From the NCBI GenBank assembly GCA_024637035.1, contig JAGXFW010000004.1, forward strand, positions 1-64,000: 64,000 nucleotides of DNA, read 5' to 3'. The notes beneath the pieces are model-generated. The model was given only the letters and a program-made list of their open reading frames with translations. It did not search any database and was not told where the DNA came from. Numbering within the stretch: position 1 is the first letter of the stretch; every line of letters starts with the position of its first letter. Below, one piece after another: positions 1 through 8,345 of the stretch. The translations under genes and the position numbers were made by a program. This stretch comes from Actinomycetes bacterium. GTDB lineage: Bacteria > Actinomycetota > Thermoleophilia > RBG-16-64-13.

Positions 1-1
1 G

Positions 2-268
2 AACAAGATCTACCTGCGCAACGGAGCGAACACCGCCTGGCTCAACGGGACACCCGGCGCGGTGGGCACTCTCGCGAACGAGCGCGTCGTCCTCGATCTC
101 GCCGGCACCTCCGTTCAGAAGGTGGGGGGCACACTCACCCTGACGGTGTCCCTCAGCTTCACCGAGAGCTTCGTCGGAGCGAAGAAGGTGTGGCTGCGGG
201 CGACGGACGGCGGCGGACTGAGCTCGGGGTGGGTGAAGAAGGGCACGATGACGGTGGCGACGCCCTAG
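2..268 (+). CDS. C-terminal end of a large secreted protein (partial)
   Basis: The frame is open from the window edge, so this is the last 88 residues of a longer protein. It is rich in Gly, Thr, Ser and Val with alternating beta-type patterns, and it ends with LSSGWVKKGTMTV. That ending resembles the beta-sandwich repeats that close many large secreted or surface proteins of Gram-positive bacteria. No sorting motif or transmembrane anchor follows. A strong hairpin lies just downstream. Function cannot be given from this fragment; secretion is inferred from composition only. Confidence 0.6.
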   Translation, partial: NKIYLRNGANTAWLNGTPGAVGTLANERVVLDLAGTSVQKVGGTLTLTVSLSFTESFVGAKKVWLRATDGGGLSSGWVKKGTMTVATP

Positions 269-279
269 CGCGCGGACTC

Positions 280-320
280 GAACCTCGGGCGGGTTACCCG
301 GAGTGACCCGCCCGAGGTTC
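280..320. terminator. Rho-independent-type hairpin
   Basis: A 15-bp perfect stem, GAACCTCGGGCGGGT paired with its reverse complement, encloses an 11-nt loop. It sits 12 nt after the stop at 268 and before the convergent gene at 487-1647. No clear T tract follows, so it may act on both strands. Confidence 0.6.
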
Positions 321-486
321 CGGGGGCACGCCCGCCTCCCTTGGGGCGTCCTCCGCGGCCATGACGGAGTGCGTGCTCAGTCGCTCCGTGGGCGTCCGCG
401 GGTCTGATCGGACGGCACCAGGCACGGAGGAAGGGTGGCCGCACCGGCGGGCGGAGCCGCTGTCGACTCCGGCCCGCACCCGACGA

Positions 487-1647
487 TCAGGTGGCCGGAG
501 CCACCTCCTCCACCACCCGGTTCGCCGCCACGAACTTGGCCATGATCAGCGCGTAGACGAAGGCGCCGAAGTAGACGCTCACGTAGTTGAGCGCCGACAG
601 AGCTGTGTACTGGTAGAAGAAGGCGTATACGTATACTCCCAGGACCTGGGAGCCGACGAACGCTCACACGAACCCCCATTGGGGCGGCGCGAAGGGGCTC
701 TTGACGAAGTACCTCGTGAAGTAGTCGCGAATGAGGTAGACGGAGCCGATTCCCCACACCACCGCGAGGGCGTAGGAGGCAGTGATCAGGAGCGCGGGCG
801 GGCCGGACGAGCCCGACGCCACCTGTGGTTGCAGGAAACCCGCCACCCGGTAGGCACTCAGACCGAACAGGCACGATATCGGGACGATCAAGAGGAACGC
901 GGGCAGGATCGGGTCGGCCGGGAGCTTCCCCGCCTTGACGTGGTTGTACGTCAGATAGGCGACCTTGTAGAGCAATACCGCCAGCCCGACGACAAGGGCG
1001 AACACGGTCCCGACCACCGCGATGTCGTCGATAAGGGGGTTGGTGGCCGTAGCGACGATGCCCGATCCGGTCAGAGCCACCAAGCCGAACGCGAAGGTAT
1101 CGAGCAGCCAGATGAAGTTGAACTTCGTGCGGTCCACACCCTCCGCGAACCAGGTGAGCCCGAACGTCACCTCGAGGTAGACGAGGACCGCCAAGAGCGC
1201 GACGAAGACTCCGAGCGACGGCACCATCATGGCCTGCATGCTGGAAGACATCTGGGGAACGAAGAAGCCGAATGGAGCCCAGATCACGTTGACGGTCATA
1301 GCCAGCGAGGCGACGATGGCAAAGATGCCGGCGTTCTGGTTCCCGTGCCCGTTATTCCTGAAGGTGCTGTAGGCGCCCGCTTCCCCGAGCCACCCCGCCA
1401 GGCGATAGAGGAAGTACACGGTCAGGGCGAAGTTGAGGAGGGTGAAGGCCAGCATGACGGCCGTGAGGGGCGCGTAGAGCGCCAGTTGGCCCCCTGTCAT
1501 GGCGCTCCAGGAGATATCGGCCCACGTGATCGGACCCTCGCCGTGGGGAAGGGCGAACTGCAGATAGTTGAAGGCCATCAGTGCGACGCCCCCCGCCGCC
1601 AATGACGATTGGAACAGCAATGGATGGAACTTGATACTCAGCTTCAC
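487..1647 (-). CDS. Candidate selenoprotein: ten-helix integral membrane protein, TGA read as Sec at residue 328
   Basis: Starting from a GTG at 1647 behind a GAGGTG ribosome site, the frame codes 327 residues with eight hydrophobic helices and then meets TGA at 664-666. The same frame continues without a break for 58 residues to TGA at 487-489 and adds two more clear helices (AFVGSQVLGVYVYAFFYQY and LNYVSVYFGAFVYALIMAK). Eleven bases after the first TGA lies a perfect 7-bp hairpin with an AGGUCCU apex, much like the bacterial SECIS. selA, selB and tRNA-Sec are all in this window. Read through, the protein is 386 aa with ten helices, the number found in TehA/SLAC1-type carriers; that family link is inference. 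I recall a curated (seleno)protein family called TsoY with a similar layout, which should be checked. The alternative is a nonsense mutation or sequence error. The substrate is unknown. Confidence 0.75.
636..652 (-). promoter_or_regulatory. SECIS-like hairpin after in-frame TGA
   Basis: On the minus strand CTCCCAG-GTC-CTGGGAG folds into a perfect hairpin whose base starts 11 nt after the TGA at 664-666. The apex AGGUCCU resembles the AGGUCU apex of the E. coli fdhF SECIS bound by SelB. Position, stem strength and the G-U in the loop fit a bacterial SECIS. Confidence 0.7.
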
Positions 1648-1674
1648 GGTTGCACCTCACCCCGGTGAGTCGGG

Positions 1675-1975
1675 CTATTCGATGGGCTTCCAGCGGAGTC
1701 GACAGGCCCCCAGGGGCACATCTCCCTGCGTAGGAATAGTACAGGTCGGGCCTCCGACCGAAAAGCCCATGGGGGAGATCCGGGAGGGGATGCGATGTCA
1801 CCCGCAGACCGGGTTCCGGTACCACACGCCCGCTCCTAGGGAAGTCGGCCAGCCGCTCGACCGTGTCGAAAAGCTCAATCGCCCACCGAGCGGCGGCGTC
1901 AGGGTCGTCCAGGGCGATGTACACGGCGATCTCACCGACGCGCTCCAAGGCGGGGTCGGTCCAGACTACCTGCAT
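1675..1975 (-). pseudogene. ParE/RelE-type toxin, degraded C-terminus
   Basis: The first 55 or so residues are a good ParE/RelE toxin N-terminus: MQVVWTDPALERVGEIA, then DDPDAAARWA and LADFPRSGRVVPE. After that point family members have a conserved strand carrying an Arg and ending in a hydrophobic ILTVRHG-like stretch. Here no frame supplies it cleanly, and the original frame runs on into the upstream part of the selenoprotein gene. The start overlaps the antitoxin stop by 10 nt, as in a normal module. It is most likely an inactivated toxin left beside its antitoxin; the exact 3' limit is uncertain. Confidence 0.6.
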
Positions 1976-2253
1976 TCATCGACTCGCTTGAGGTTGCGGG
2001 CCCTGGCCTCCTCTTGTGGGATGCCTTCGCCGGCGGCTAACTGCGCCTCCGCACGCGCGATGTCCTCGAGCAACGCCAATCGCTCCCGCATCGCTTCGAA
2101 CTCGCGGATGTCCAGGACCACGGCCACTCCGCGACCACGCTGGGTGAGCACGAGTGGGCGACCCGTCTCATTGACCTGTTTGACGAAGGACGCGACTCCG
2201 GCCCGGAACTCCGAGAGCGGGCGGATGTCCTCATCGAGCTTGAGCGGCCGCAT
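1966..2253 (-). CDS. Phd/YefM-family antitoxin
   Basis: This 95-residue protein has the Phd/YefM fold. The N-terminal DNA-binding part carries LSEFRAGVASFVKQVNETGRPLVLTQRGRGVAVVLD (residues about 13-48), which is the family core. The C-terminal acidic tail would cover the toxin. An AGGAGG site precedes the ATG. It overlaps the damaged ParE-like toxin gene, so the antitoxin may persist alone. Iterated GTACAGT sites just upstream are the likely autoregulatory operator and recur at the second Phd gene at 29243-29524. Confidence 0.85.
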   Translation of the reverse strand: MRPLKLDEDIRPLSEFRAGVASFVKQVNETGRPLVLTQRGRGVAVVLDIREFEAMRERLALLEDIARAEAQLAAGEGIPQEEARARNLKRVDECR

Positions 2254-2264
2254 GCAGCCTCCTA

Positions 2265-2297
2265 GTACAGTTTACTGTACGACAGAGAGTACAGTAC
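2265..2297. promoter_or_regulatory. Probable operator of the Phd/ParE module (12-bp spaced GTACAGT sites)
   Basis: GTACAGT at 2265, GTACGAC at 2277 and GTACAGT at 2289 are spaced by exactly 12 bp. The first pair also forms the palindrome GTACAGTTTACTGTAC (2265-2280). The sites start 12 bp upstream of the antitoxin ATG, where Phd-type repressors bind. Confidence 0.6.
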
Positions 2298-2340
2298 GGA
2301 TGGATCGGGCGCAAGCCGTGAGCCCGCGGTTGAGATCTGC

Positions 2341-2598
2341 CTAACGGCCGTGTTGCACATGAGCGACGGCCGATGCGTGAGCCAGGACTGAGAACTTGAC
2401 GGCTTCTTCGCCCATCATCGCGAGAACGACGCCGGCCACCACGGACAGAGGGATCGGAAGCACCATGATCCCGCCCAAGTATCGGGCATTGGTCCCCTGC
2501 AGTCGGAACTTGCTGCCGGTCACGGCGGCTGGGACCCGACCCGTGACGAGGGTCCATATCCCGCAAAGAAGCAGAACGATCTCAGCTATGAAGACCAT
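2341..2598 (-). CDS. Small membrane protein, unknown
   Basis: The protein has 85 residues. The ATG at 2598 was chosen because GGAGGG lies 4 nt upstream; the longer frame has no such site. An N-terminal helix (VFIAEIVLLLCGIWTLV) and a second one (MVLPIPLSVVAGVVLAMM) flank a short loop with GSKFRLQGTNARYLGG. No family was recognised. It precedes a Phd-type operator and follows another small membrane protein on the same strand, but they need not be co-transcribed. Confidence 0.55.
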   Translation of the reverse strand: MVFIAEIVLLLCGIWTLVTGRVPAAVTGSKFRLQGTNARYLGGIMVLPIPLSVVAGVVLAMMGEEAVKFSVLAHASAVAHVQHGR

Positions 2599-2713
2599 CA
2601 ACCCTCCTTCTGGAGCCGCGTCGCCATTGCGCGACGAAGCTAGCATGCCATCAGAGCGGAAGAAAGAGTGCGGGCACGAGCGCGGGGCGGAAGGAAGCGC
2701 AAAAGCCCCGGCA

Positions 2714-3037
2714 TCACAAGGGCCCGAACACGCCAAATAGCCCCAGGATGCCGAGGAATGTGAGGAACACGGCGCCGATGTAGCCCCCCGCTTTCTGGCG
2801 TGCCACGTACAACTCTATGTCGTCTTTTCGGAGAAGCTCCTCGTCGTAGAGCGTTCTCGGTAGGCGCTTCTCGTTCCGGCGTTCGTACGTGAACATGGTG
2901 CGGCTGAGGCGTAGGGAATCCCGACCCCATGGGATGAACTTCAGCGACAGGTGAGCCAGGTAGTCTCCCGCCCAGCGGGTGAGAGCGAAGTTGAGAAGCC
3001 CCAAGACGATGAGACCAGCTGAAATAGCGACACCCAT
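2714..3037 (-). CDS. Small two-helix membrane protein, unknown
   Basis: The protein has 107 residues from the ATG at 3037. Helix one is VAISAGLIVLGLLNFAL. A charged middle follows (about residues 35-78, including a run of Arg, Glu and Asp). The C-terminal helix is IGAVFLTFLGILGLFGVFG. No domain family was recognised. It is divergent from HicBA, whose start lies about 95 bp away. Confidence 0.5.
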   Translation of the reverse strand: MGVAISAGLIVLGLLNFALTRWAGDYLAHLSLKFIPWGRDSLRLSRTMFTYERRNEKRLPRTLYDEELLRKDDIELYVARQKAGGYIGAVFLTFLGILGLFGVFGPL

Positions 3038-3130
3038 GGCGGCCACGATAGCGCGTGACGATCTTGAGGCACAGCACCGGCGCGGGGATGTATCATGGGG
3101 ACGGGTCCAAAGACCGAACAAGGGGCCGGA

Positions 3131-3355
3131 ATGACCGAGTACCGCTTCAGCGCAGTTATCGGGCACGACGAGGACGGCTACTGGGGGCAGTGTCCCGAGC
3201 TTCAGGGCTGCTACACGCAGGGGATCACCTTCGAAGAAACGGTGGAGAACCTGAAGGAGGCGATCGCGCTTCACGTGGAAGATCGCGTCGCATGCGGTGA
3301 AGAGATCCCTCAGAACGACACGGTGAGCCTGCTCACCCTCGATATAGCAGTATGA
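3131..3355 (+). CDS. hicB: HicB-family antitoxin
   Basis: This 74-residue protein is a HicB/UPF0150-type partial RNase H fold: YRFSAVIGHDEDGYWGQCPE, then LQGCYTQGITFEETVENLKEAIALHVED. In this family it neutralises the HicA mRNA interferase. The ATG at 3131 fits the usual MTEY start; an earlier in-frame start at 3095 would add a poor leader. There is no separate DNA-binding domain. It overlaps hicA by 4 nt (ATGA), which implies translational coupling, in antitoxin-first order. Confidence 0.85.
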   Translation: MTEYRFSAVIGHDEDGYWGQCPELQGCYTQGITFEETVENLKEAIALHVEDRVACGEEIPQNDTVSLLTLDIAV

Positions 3356-3570
3356 CCCCACGCGCTCCTCGCGTGACGGCGGTGCACGCCATCCGAGTCC
3401 TCGAGTCACACGGTTTCGAGATCGCGCGTCAGAAGGGCAGCCATGCCATCCTGCGCGACGAGACTGGGAAGAGAGTCACGGTCCCGGTGCACGCAGGGAG
3501 GACCCTTCATCCCAAGGTCCTTGCCTCCATCATGCGTGACGCTGGATTGAGCGCGGACGATTTCGCGTAG
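3352..3570 (+). CDS. hicA: HicA-family toxin
   Basis: The 72 residues have the double-stranded RNA-binding-like HicA fold. AIRVLESHGFEIARQKGSHAIL carries the conserved Gly-Ser-His, with the catalytic His at about residue 32, and the tail VPVHAGRTLHPKVLASIMRDAGL is the family C-terminus. HicA proteins cleave mRNA during stress. It is coupled to hicB through an ATGA overlap, and a strong hairpin follows at 3621. It appears intact. Confidence 0.85.
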   Translation: MTPRAPRVTAVHAIRVLESHGFEIARQKGSHAILRDETGKRVTVPVHAGRTLHPKVLASIMRDAGLSADDFA

Positions 3571-3620
3571 CCAATGGCGGAATCCCCGGTTTCCATTCGG
3601 CACGATGGGACCGCACGAAG

Positions 3621-3651
3621 GAGAAAGGCCGCCACGCGGGCGGCCTTTCTC
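3621..3651. terminator. Terminator hairpin after hicBA
   Basis: GAGAAAGGCCGCC pairs perfectly with GGCGGCCTTTCTC over a 5-nt loop. The hairpin lies 50 nt after the hicA stop and ends in a short T-rich flank on the plus strand. Confidence 0.75.
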
Positions 3652-3912
3652 ATGTGAGGTGGGCCGTGGTGGAAGTGCTTCGAACGTTGGACCCGGCGTT
3701 TCCGGAGCTTCACTCGCGTCGTTGTCGAAAGAAGAAGCGATCTCCGTCGCCTGATTAATCCTGGTATGCTGCGCAGAATCCTGCGGAATGGACCGCGGGC
3801 GGGTTGGGGGCTCAGGTGATTCGTCGCGTGCTCTGGGGAGGTGCGCGAGCGCAGCGAACGCCGATGCTGTCGACTCCGGGGCCGGTGGGAATCCGCCGGG
3901 ATAGGGGGGGTA
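3652..3912. other. Intergenic region before the OsmC gene
   Basis: No gene or known RNA family was recognised in these 261 bases. A TGGTATGCT extended -10-like box occurs near 3763-3771 but lacks a convincing -35. A GGGGGGG run immediately precedes the OsmC start. Confidence 0.3.
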
Positions 3913-4470
3913 ATGTCGAAGGAGTCAGTGAAGGTTGCCTTGGGCCAAGCCATGGCAGGGATCGAGAAGAACCCCAATTCAGCTAAGTTGGTGTTCCGGG
4001 CTGAGACTCGTTGGGAGGAAGACGTACGCTGCTCGGCCCAGGTGCGCGAGTTCCCGCGCATGACGGTGGATGAACCGCCGGAACTCGGAGGCGGCGATCA
4101 GGCTCCGAACCCGGTTGAACTCCTGCTCGTCGCACTCGGAACGTGCCAGGAGATCATGTACGCGGCGTACGCCGCCGTGATGGACATCCAATTCGACGAA
4201 GTGACCGTCGATTGCAAAGGGAATCTTGACCTCCGCGGCTTGTTCCCCTTGGACGAGACGATTCCGCCGGGCTACACGAGCATCAAGTTCGAGACGAACA
4301 TCAAGAGCACGGAGAGCCCCGAGAAGATAGCGGCCTTGATCGGGATGGTCGAAGCACACTGCCCCGTGCTTGACACGTTGACACGTGCCGTCACGATATC
4401 AGGGAACGTACTTCTCAACGGTGAGCAACTCCACCGGCACACGTGGCCTCCGGAAGCAGCGGTCCTCTAG
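3913..4470 (+). CDS. OsmC/Ohr-family peroxiredoxin-like protein
   Basis: The protein has 185 residues and starts at an ATG behind a G-rich ribosome site. It has the OsmC layout: PPELGGGDQAPNPVELLLVALGTCQE with the first redox Cys at about residue 77, and a second in MVEAHCPVLD at about residue 151. These two cysteines reduce organic hydroperoxides in OsmC/Ohr proteins. It is probably cytoplasmic. It stands alone between the HicBA terminator and tRNA-Ala. The exact subfamily and electron donor are not evident. Confidence 0.8.
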   Translation: MSKESVKVALGQAMAGIEKNPNSAKLVFRAETRWEEDVRCSAQVREFPRMTVDEPPELGGGDQAPNPVELLLVALGTCQEIMYAAYAAVMDIQFDEVTVDCKGNLDLRGLFPLDETIPPGYTSIKFETNIKSTESPEKIAALIGMVEAHCPVLDTLTRAVTISGNVLLNGEQLHRHTWPPEAAVL

Positions 4471-4536
4471 ACCGATCCCTCCGGATCAGGGGGACACGTG
4501 AAGTCCCGCGTGACCTGTGCGCAAAGGTTGGTCAGA

Positions 4537-4572
4537 AGACAGCAAGGCCCGCCTACGCGGGCCTTGCTGTCT
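4537..4572 (-). terminator. Terminator hairpin downstream of tRNA-Ala
   Basis: AGACAGCAAGGCCCGC pairs perfectly with its reverse complement over a 4-nt loop, 5 nt beyond the 3' end of the minus-strand tRNA gene. It may also serve the OsmC gene from the other side. Confidence 0.75.
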
Positions 4573-4577
4573 TGCTA

Positions 4578-4653
4578 TGGTGGAGGTAAGGGGATTCGAA
4601 CCCCTGGCCTTCGCGATGCGAACGCGACGCTCTCCCATCTGAGCTATACCCCC
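4578..4653 (-). tRNA. tRNA-Ala (anticodon CGC)
   Basis: A 76-nt cloverleaf reads on the minus strand. The acceptor is GGGGGTA with TACCTCC, the D arm has AGCTCAGATGGGAGAGC, the anticodon loop is TTCGCAT (CGC, reads GCG), and the T arm is GGTTCGAATCC. CCA is encoded. Confidence 0.95.
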
Positions 4654-4812
4654 GCGGAAACTACCGGGCGGTATATATAGCCTATCCCCGCGACCGCTGC
4701 AAGCCCGGTGGGCCATCGAGGACTCCACGGGCGCGGGGTCCCGTAGGCACAGGGACGCCCGGTCGCGGGCGTCACCTCACTTTCCTGCCGCGCCGTGGTG
4801 ACCGACCGCCGT

Positions 4813-5568
4813 CTACCGAAGGGCGACCAAGGTGACAACCAGGGAGGTGGCGTTGATCGTGGCGTGGGCGGCGATCGGGGCCCACAGCGACCCGGTGCGC
4901 CAGAACAGCCACGCGAAGGCCAGGCCGAGCACGAAGACCGGCAGGAACAACTGCCACCAGACGTGAGCCAGGGCGAACGCCCCCGACGTCAGGATGGCTG
5001 CCGGCCAGAACGGCATGCGACGGGCCAGGCCCTGCAGGATGAACCCCCGAAAGAGCGTTTCCTCGGCCAAGGGCGCCGCGATCACCACGAGCGCGCCGAT
5101 CAGGATGAGGTCGATGGTGCCCGAACCGATGTCGAGCGGGCTCCGCGACTGCGGCACGTGAGCCACAAGTCTCAGAACGACGTTGGCCCCCACCACCGTG
5201 AGCGAGAGGGCGGCGAGCAGACCCACGAGTCCGCGAAGGTCGAGAGGACGGAAGCCGAGATCCACCCACGACGACCGATGCCGTAGTACGCCCAGGAGCC
5301 AGACGATCGCCAGGGTGAGCGAGTACGACGAGACGGCGGCGAGGAAGAAGGGGAGGCTGGCCGGGTCCGGCGAGGGCGTGGCCAGGTGTGCGAAGCCCAC
5401 ATAGCCCATCGGCGTGAATATCAACTGCACGACGGCGCAGAGCAGGCTCGCCAGGACGACGTCCCAGATGCTCCAGGGGATCGCTCCGAAACCGCGGCGC
5501 TCCCCCGGCGTCGGCTGCCGGCGCCCCGTGGGTTCGAGCAGCTGGCTCAGAAGTGGCTTCTCGTCCAT
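4813..5568 (-). CDS. CPBP-family intramembrane glutamic endopeptidase (CAAX/Abi type)
   Basis: This 251-residue membrane protein has about seven helices. It carries the three family motifs: EETLFRG (the catalytic Glu pair and Arg), FALAHVWW (FxxxH) and HATINA (HxxxN) near the C-terminus. The family includes CAAX prenyl endopeptidases and bacteriocin-immunity proteins; the bacterial substrate is usually unknown. The ATG at 5568 is preceded by GGAAG. It is the last gene of a minus-strand run with HypC, slipin and NfeD. Confidence 0.85.
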   Translation of the reverse strand: MDEKPLLSQLLEPTGRRQPTPGERRGFGAIPWSIWDVVLASLLCAVVQLIFTPMGYVGFAHLATPSPDPASLPFFLAAVSSYSLTLAIVWLLGVLRHRSSWVDLGFRPLDLRGLVGLLAALSLTVVGANVVLRLVAHVPQSRSPLDIGSGTIDLILIGALVVIAAPLAEETLFRGFILQGLARRMPFWPAAILTSGAFALAHVWWQLFLPVFVLGLAFAWLFWRTGSLWAPIAAHATINATSLVVTLVALR

Positions 5569-5657
5569 GCGCTTCCGGCAGTCGCCGCCGTGGCCGCCGC
5601 GCCGCATTCGGGGCGCGCCAGTGCAGGCGCTCCCTCGAGGATGCGGCGGAGGCGCGC

Positions 5658-5891
5658 TTAGGCCGCGCCCTCCTCGAGGATGCGGCGGAACTCCTCGAAG
5701 GTCTCGAGTCCGAGCTGGGCCTGCTCCTCGTCGATCACGCTGATAGCGAATCCCGCGTGGACCAGGGCATACTCACCCACCTGTGCCTCGGGGCACAGGA
5801 TGAGTGAGATCTCCCGGCGCACACCCTCGAGATCGATGACGCCCTTGATGCCCTCGATGCTGATGATGCGGGCCGGGATTGCGAGGCACAC
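5658..5891 (-). CDS. hypC: HypC/HupF-family hydrogenase maturation chaperone
   Basis: The 77-residue protein begins MCLAIPARI, the HypC signature whose Cys2 helps carry the Fe(CN)2CO unit to the large subunit of NiFe hydrogenase. The rest (GVRREISLILCPEAQVGEYALVHAGFAI) is the family's small beta barrel. The start is a GTG, 6 nt after the slipin stop, so translation may be coupled. No other hyp or hydrogenase gene is in the window, so the partner enzyme must lie elsewhere. Confidence 0.9.
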   Translation of the reverse strand: MCLAIPARIISIEGIKGVIDLEGVRREISLILCPEAQVGEYALVHAGFAISVIDEEQAQLGLETFEEFRRILEEGAA

Positions 5892-5897
5892 GTGAGG

Positions 5898-6668
5898 TTA
5901 CTCCTTGGCGGCCGGGGTGAGCGCACGCTGCAGGAACGGCGTCACCAGATCGATCGGGATGGGGAAGACGGTGGTGGTGTTCTTCTCGGCGCCGATCTCC
6001 ACGAGTGTCTGCAGGTAACGCAGCTGGAGGGCCGTGGGGGTCTGGTCGAGCACCTTGGCGGCTTCGGCCAGTTTCGTGGAAGCCTGGAATTCGCCTTCGG
6101 CAGCGATGACCTTCGCGCGGCGTTCCCGCTCGGCTTCGGCCTGCCGGGCCATTGCGCGCTGCATGCTGGAGGGGATCTCGACGTCTTTGACCTCGACGAT
6201 GGACACCTTCACGCCCCACGGGTCGGTCTGCTCATCGATGATCTCCTGCAGGCGGGCGTTGACGCGCTCCCGCTCCACGAGCAGGTGGTCAAGGTCGGAC
6301 TGGCCCAGCACGCTGCGCAGGGTCGTCTGGGCGATCTGCGACGTCGCCATCACGTAGTTCTCAACCTCGACCACGGCACGTGACGGCTCGAGCACGCGGA
6401 AGTAGACCACGGCGTTCACCTTCACCGGTACGTTGTCCTTGGTGATCACTTCTTGAGGCGGCACGTCCATCGTGATGGTACGTAGGTCGATCTTCACCAT
6501 CTTGTCCACAAGGGGGATGATGACGAACAGGCCCGGGCCCTTGGCGTCGATCAGACGCCCGAGGCGGAAGATGACGCCTCGCTGGTACTCGGGTATGACC
6601 TTGACCGCCGAGCTGATGATGGCGATCGCTACCACGATGATCGCTATCGCTGACGTGAAGAACTCCAT
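5898..6668 (-). CDS. Slipin/stomatin-family SPFH membrane protein
   Basis: The protein has 256 residues. One N-terminal membrane segment ([19 protein letters not shown]) is followed by the SPFH/band-7 domain ([32 protein letters not shown]) and a helical C-terminus ([21 protein letters not shown]) that oligomerises in relatives. Slipins form membrane scaffolds and are clipped by the NfeD protease encoded next to them. The nfeD gene is just upstream on the same strand, the typical partner arrangement. The ATG at 6668 has a GGAGG-type site. Confidence 0.9.
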   Translation of the reverse strand: MEFFTSAIAIIVVAIAIISSAVKVIPEYQRGVIFRLGRLIDAKGPGLFVIIPLVDKMVKIDLRTITMDVPPQEVITKDNVPVKVNAVVYFRVLEPSRAVVEVENYVMATSQIAQTTLRSVLGQSDLDHLLVERERVNARLQEIIDEQTDPWGVKVSIVEVKDVEIPSSMQRAMARQAEAERERRAKVIAAEGEFQASTKLAEAAKVLDQTPTALQLRYLQTLVEIGAEKNTTTVFPIPIDLVTPFLQRALTPAAKE

Positions 6669-6711
6669 GGTGCGCCTCCTGGGGTACGTGTCGTCGAGTC
6701 GAACGGAACGG

Positions 6712-8163
6712 CTAGCTGCCGGAAATACCAGGATCGTTGGAGACACTGCTGGACGGTGCCGTGGCGGGTGGGGCGGGTGGGGCTGCGGGTTCATCCCAGC
6801 GGCGCACACGGAGGCGCAGGCCCGAGGCTTCCACCACCTCGACGCGCGCGCCGGCCTCGATAGGATCACCGACGGCTTCCCCCTGCCAGATCTCGCCGTG
6901 AATGGCGATGGAGCCGCCGGGGGCGAGTCTCGAGCGGGCCGTTCCCGTCTCGCCGACCATGCCCTCGCTGCCCGTCGCCGGCTTCCGCCTGTGCGCCGCC
7001 GCGACCGCGCGTATGACGAGCATGAAGAACGCCAGGGTCACCAGGGCGACGATCGCGATGACGGTCCAGTCCACTCTGAACACCGACCCTTGCACGTTGA
7101 AGAGGAGAAGTCCGCCGAGCACCAAGGCGACGGTGCCGCCCAGTGCCATGATACCGCCGCTCTGCACCTTCACTTCCGCGACGTAGAGTATCACCGCCAC
7201 GGCGAGGAGGAGCAGCCCCACGTAGCTCACCGGGAGCAACTGTAGGCCGTAGGCGGCTAGGAGCAACGAGATCGCGCCGGCGATGCCGGGCACGCCGAGC
7301 CCCGGGTTCTGGAACTCGAAGATGATGCCGTAAACGCCGAGCGCCATGAGGATGAAGATGATGTTGGGATCGACCAGGGTGCTCAGGAGGCGCTCGCGCC
7401 AACTCATCGAGATCTCCACCACCGGGGCGCCGGCCGTGCTCAGCGTCACGCCCTTGGGTTTGGTGGTGTAGCCGTCCATCTGCTGGAGCAGGTCGTCGAG
7501 GTCCGCGGCGACGAACTCGATCACGTTCATCTCCAGGGCCTCTTCGGCCGTGAGCGACACCGCTTCCCGCACAGCCTCTTCGGGCCACTCGGTGTTGCGG
7601 CCGTGTTCAGACGCCAGGCCGCGGATGTAGGCGGCCGCGTCGTTGACCACCTTCTTCTGCATCGCCTCGTCCATCTCGCCCGTGAGCGACACGGGGGTGG
7701 CCGAGCCGAGGTTGGTCTGCGGCGACATGGCGGCGACGTCGGCTCCCATCATCATGTACACGCCGGCAGAGGCCGATCGGGCCCCCTGCGGATACACGAA
7801 GATCACAACCGGCATGGGCGTGTCGATCTCGGCTTGGATGATCTCCCGCATGGAGCTGTCGAGGCCGCCGGGGGTGTCGAGTTGGATCACCAGAGCCTCG
7901 GCGCCCGCTTTCTCGGCCTTCTCGATGGTGCGGGTGAGGTAGGCCGCCAGCGGTGGGACGATAGCTCCCTCCACCGTGGTCACCCAGACGGGGGCTCGGG
8001 TCTCGTCCTGTGCCACCGCGGCAGTCGGGGCGCCACTGGGCACACCGAGGAGCGCGCCGGCCAGGATGCCGGTCGCGAGCACCACGGCCGCCAGAGCAGG
8101 CAGAACCAAAGGGCGCAGCCCCGGGCGGCGCCGGGCGCGTAGACGTCGCGATAGGGTGTGCAT
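6712..8163 (-). CDS. NfeD-family membrane-bound serine protease (ClpP-like)
   Basis: The protein has 483 residues: a signal/anchor segment at about residues 18-36 ([21 protein letters not shown]), then a ClpP/crotonase-type protease domain with [14 protein letters not shown] carrying the nucleophile Ser, and [14 protein letters not shown] with the probable general-base Lys. Several membrane helices and an OB-fold NfeD domain ([14 protein letters not shown]) close it. In archaeal homologues this protease cleaves the partner stomatin. It is co-directional with the slipin gene 43 bp downstream. Confidence 0.9.
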   Translation of the reverse strand: MHTLSRRLRARRRPGLRPLVLPALAAVVLATGILAGALLGVPSGAPTAAVAQDETRAPVWVTTVEGAIVPPLAAYLTRTIEKAEKAGAEALVIQLDTPGGLDSSMREIIQAEIDTPMPVVIFVYPQGARSASAGVYMMMGADVAAMSPQTNLGSATPVSLTGEMDEAMQKKVVNDAAAYIRGLASEHGRNTEWPEEAVREAVSLTAEEALEMNVIEFVAADLDDLLQQMDGYTTKPKGVTLSTAGAPVVEISMSWRERLLSTLVDPNIIFILMALGVYGIIFEFQNPGLGVPGIAGAISLLLAAYGLQLLPVSYVGLLLLAVAVILYVAEVKVQSGGIMALGGTVALVLGGLLLFNVQGSVFRVDWTVIAIVALVTLAFFMLVIRAVAAAHRRKPATGSEGMVGETGTARSRLAPGGSIAIHGEIWQGEAVGDPIEAGARVEVVEASGLRLRVRRWDEPAAPPAPPATAPSSSVSNDPGISGS

Positions 8164-8345
8164 GATTCTCACATGACCATTGTATCCGGAACCCACTCAC
8201 GTCGAACCCACGTCCGCGCGCTACGTCCGCAGGGTCCTAGCCGCGTGGGGCGGTCTGTGGGTGCCGGCCTCCTGCGCCTGAGGGCGGCACGCGGAAGACC
8301 TGGGGGCGTCATGCCGGCGGTCTGCGGAGGACCTGCCGGGGCGGC

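Noticed and set aside
361-1605. 414-residue plus-strand reading frame opposite the membrane protein gene
   Set aside because: It is rich in Arg, Glu, His and Gly with no domain, and is the mirror of the high-GC coding strand. The minus-strand frame has ten clear helices.
3652-3912. Cobalamin or other riboswitch before the OsmC gene
   Set aside because: G-rich blocks are present but no conserved core of a known riboswitch was found.
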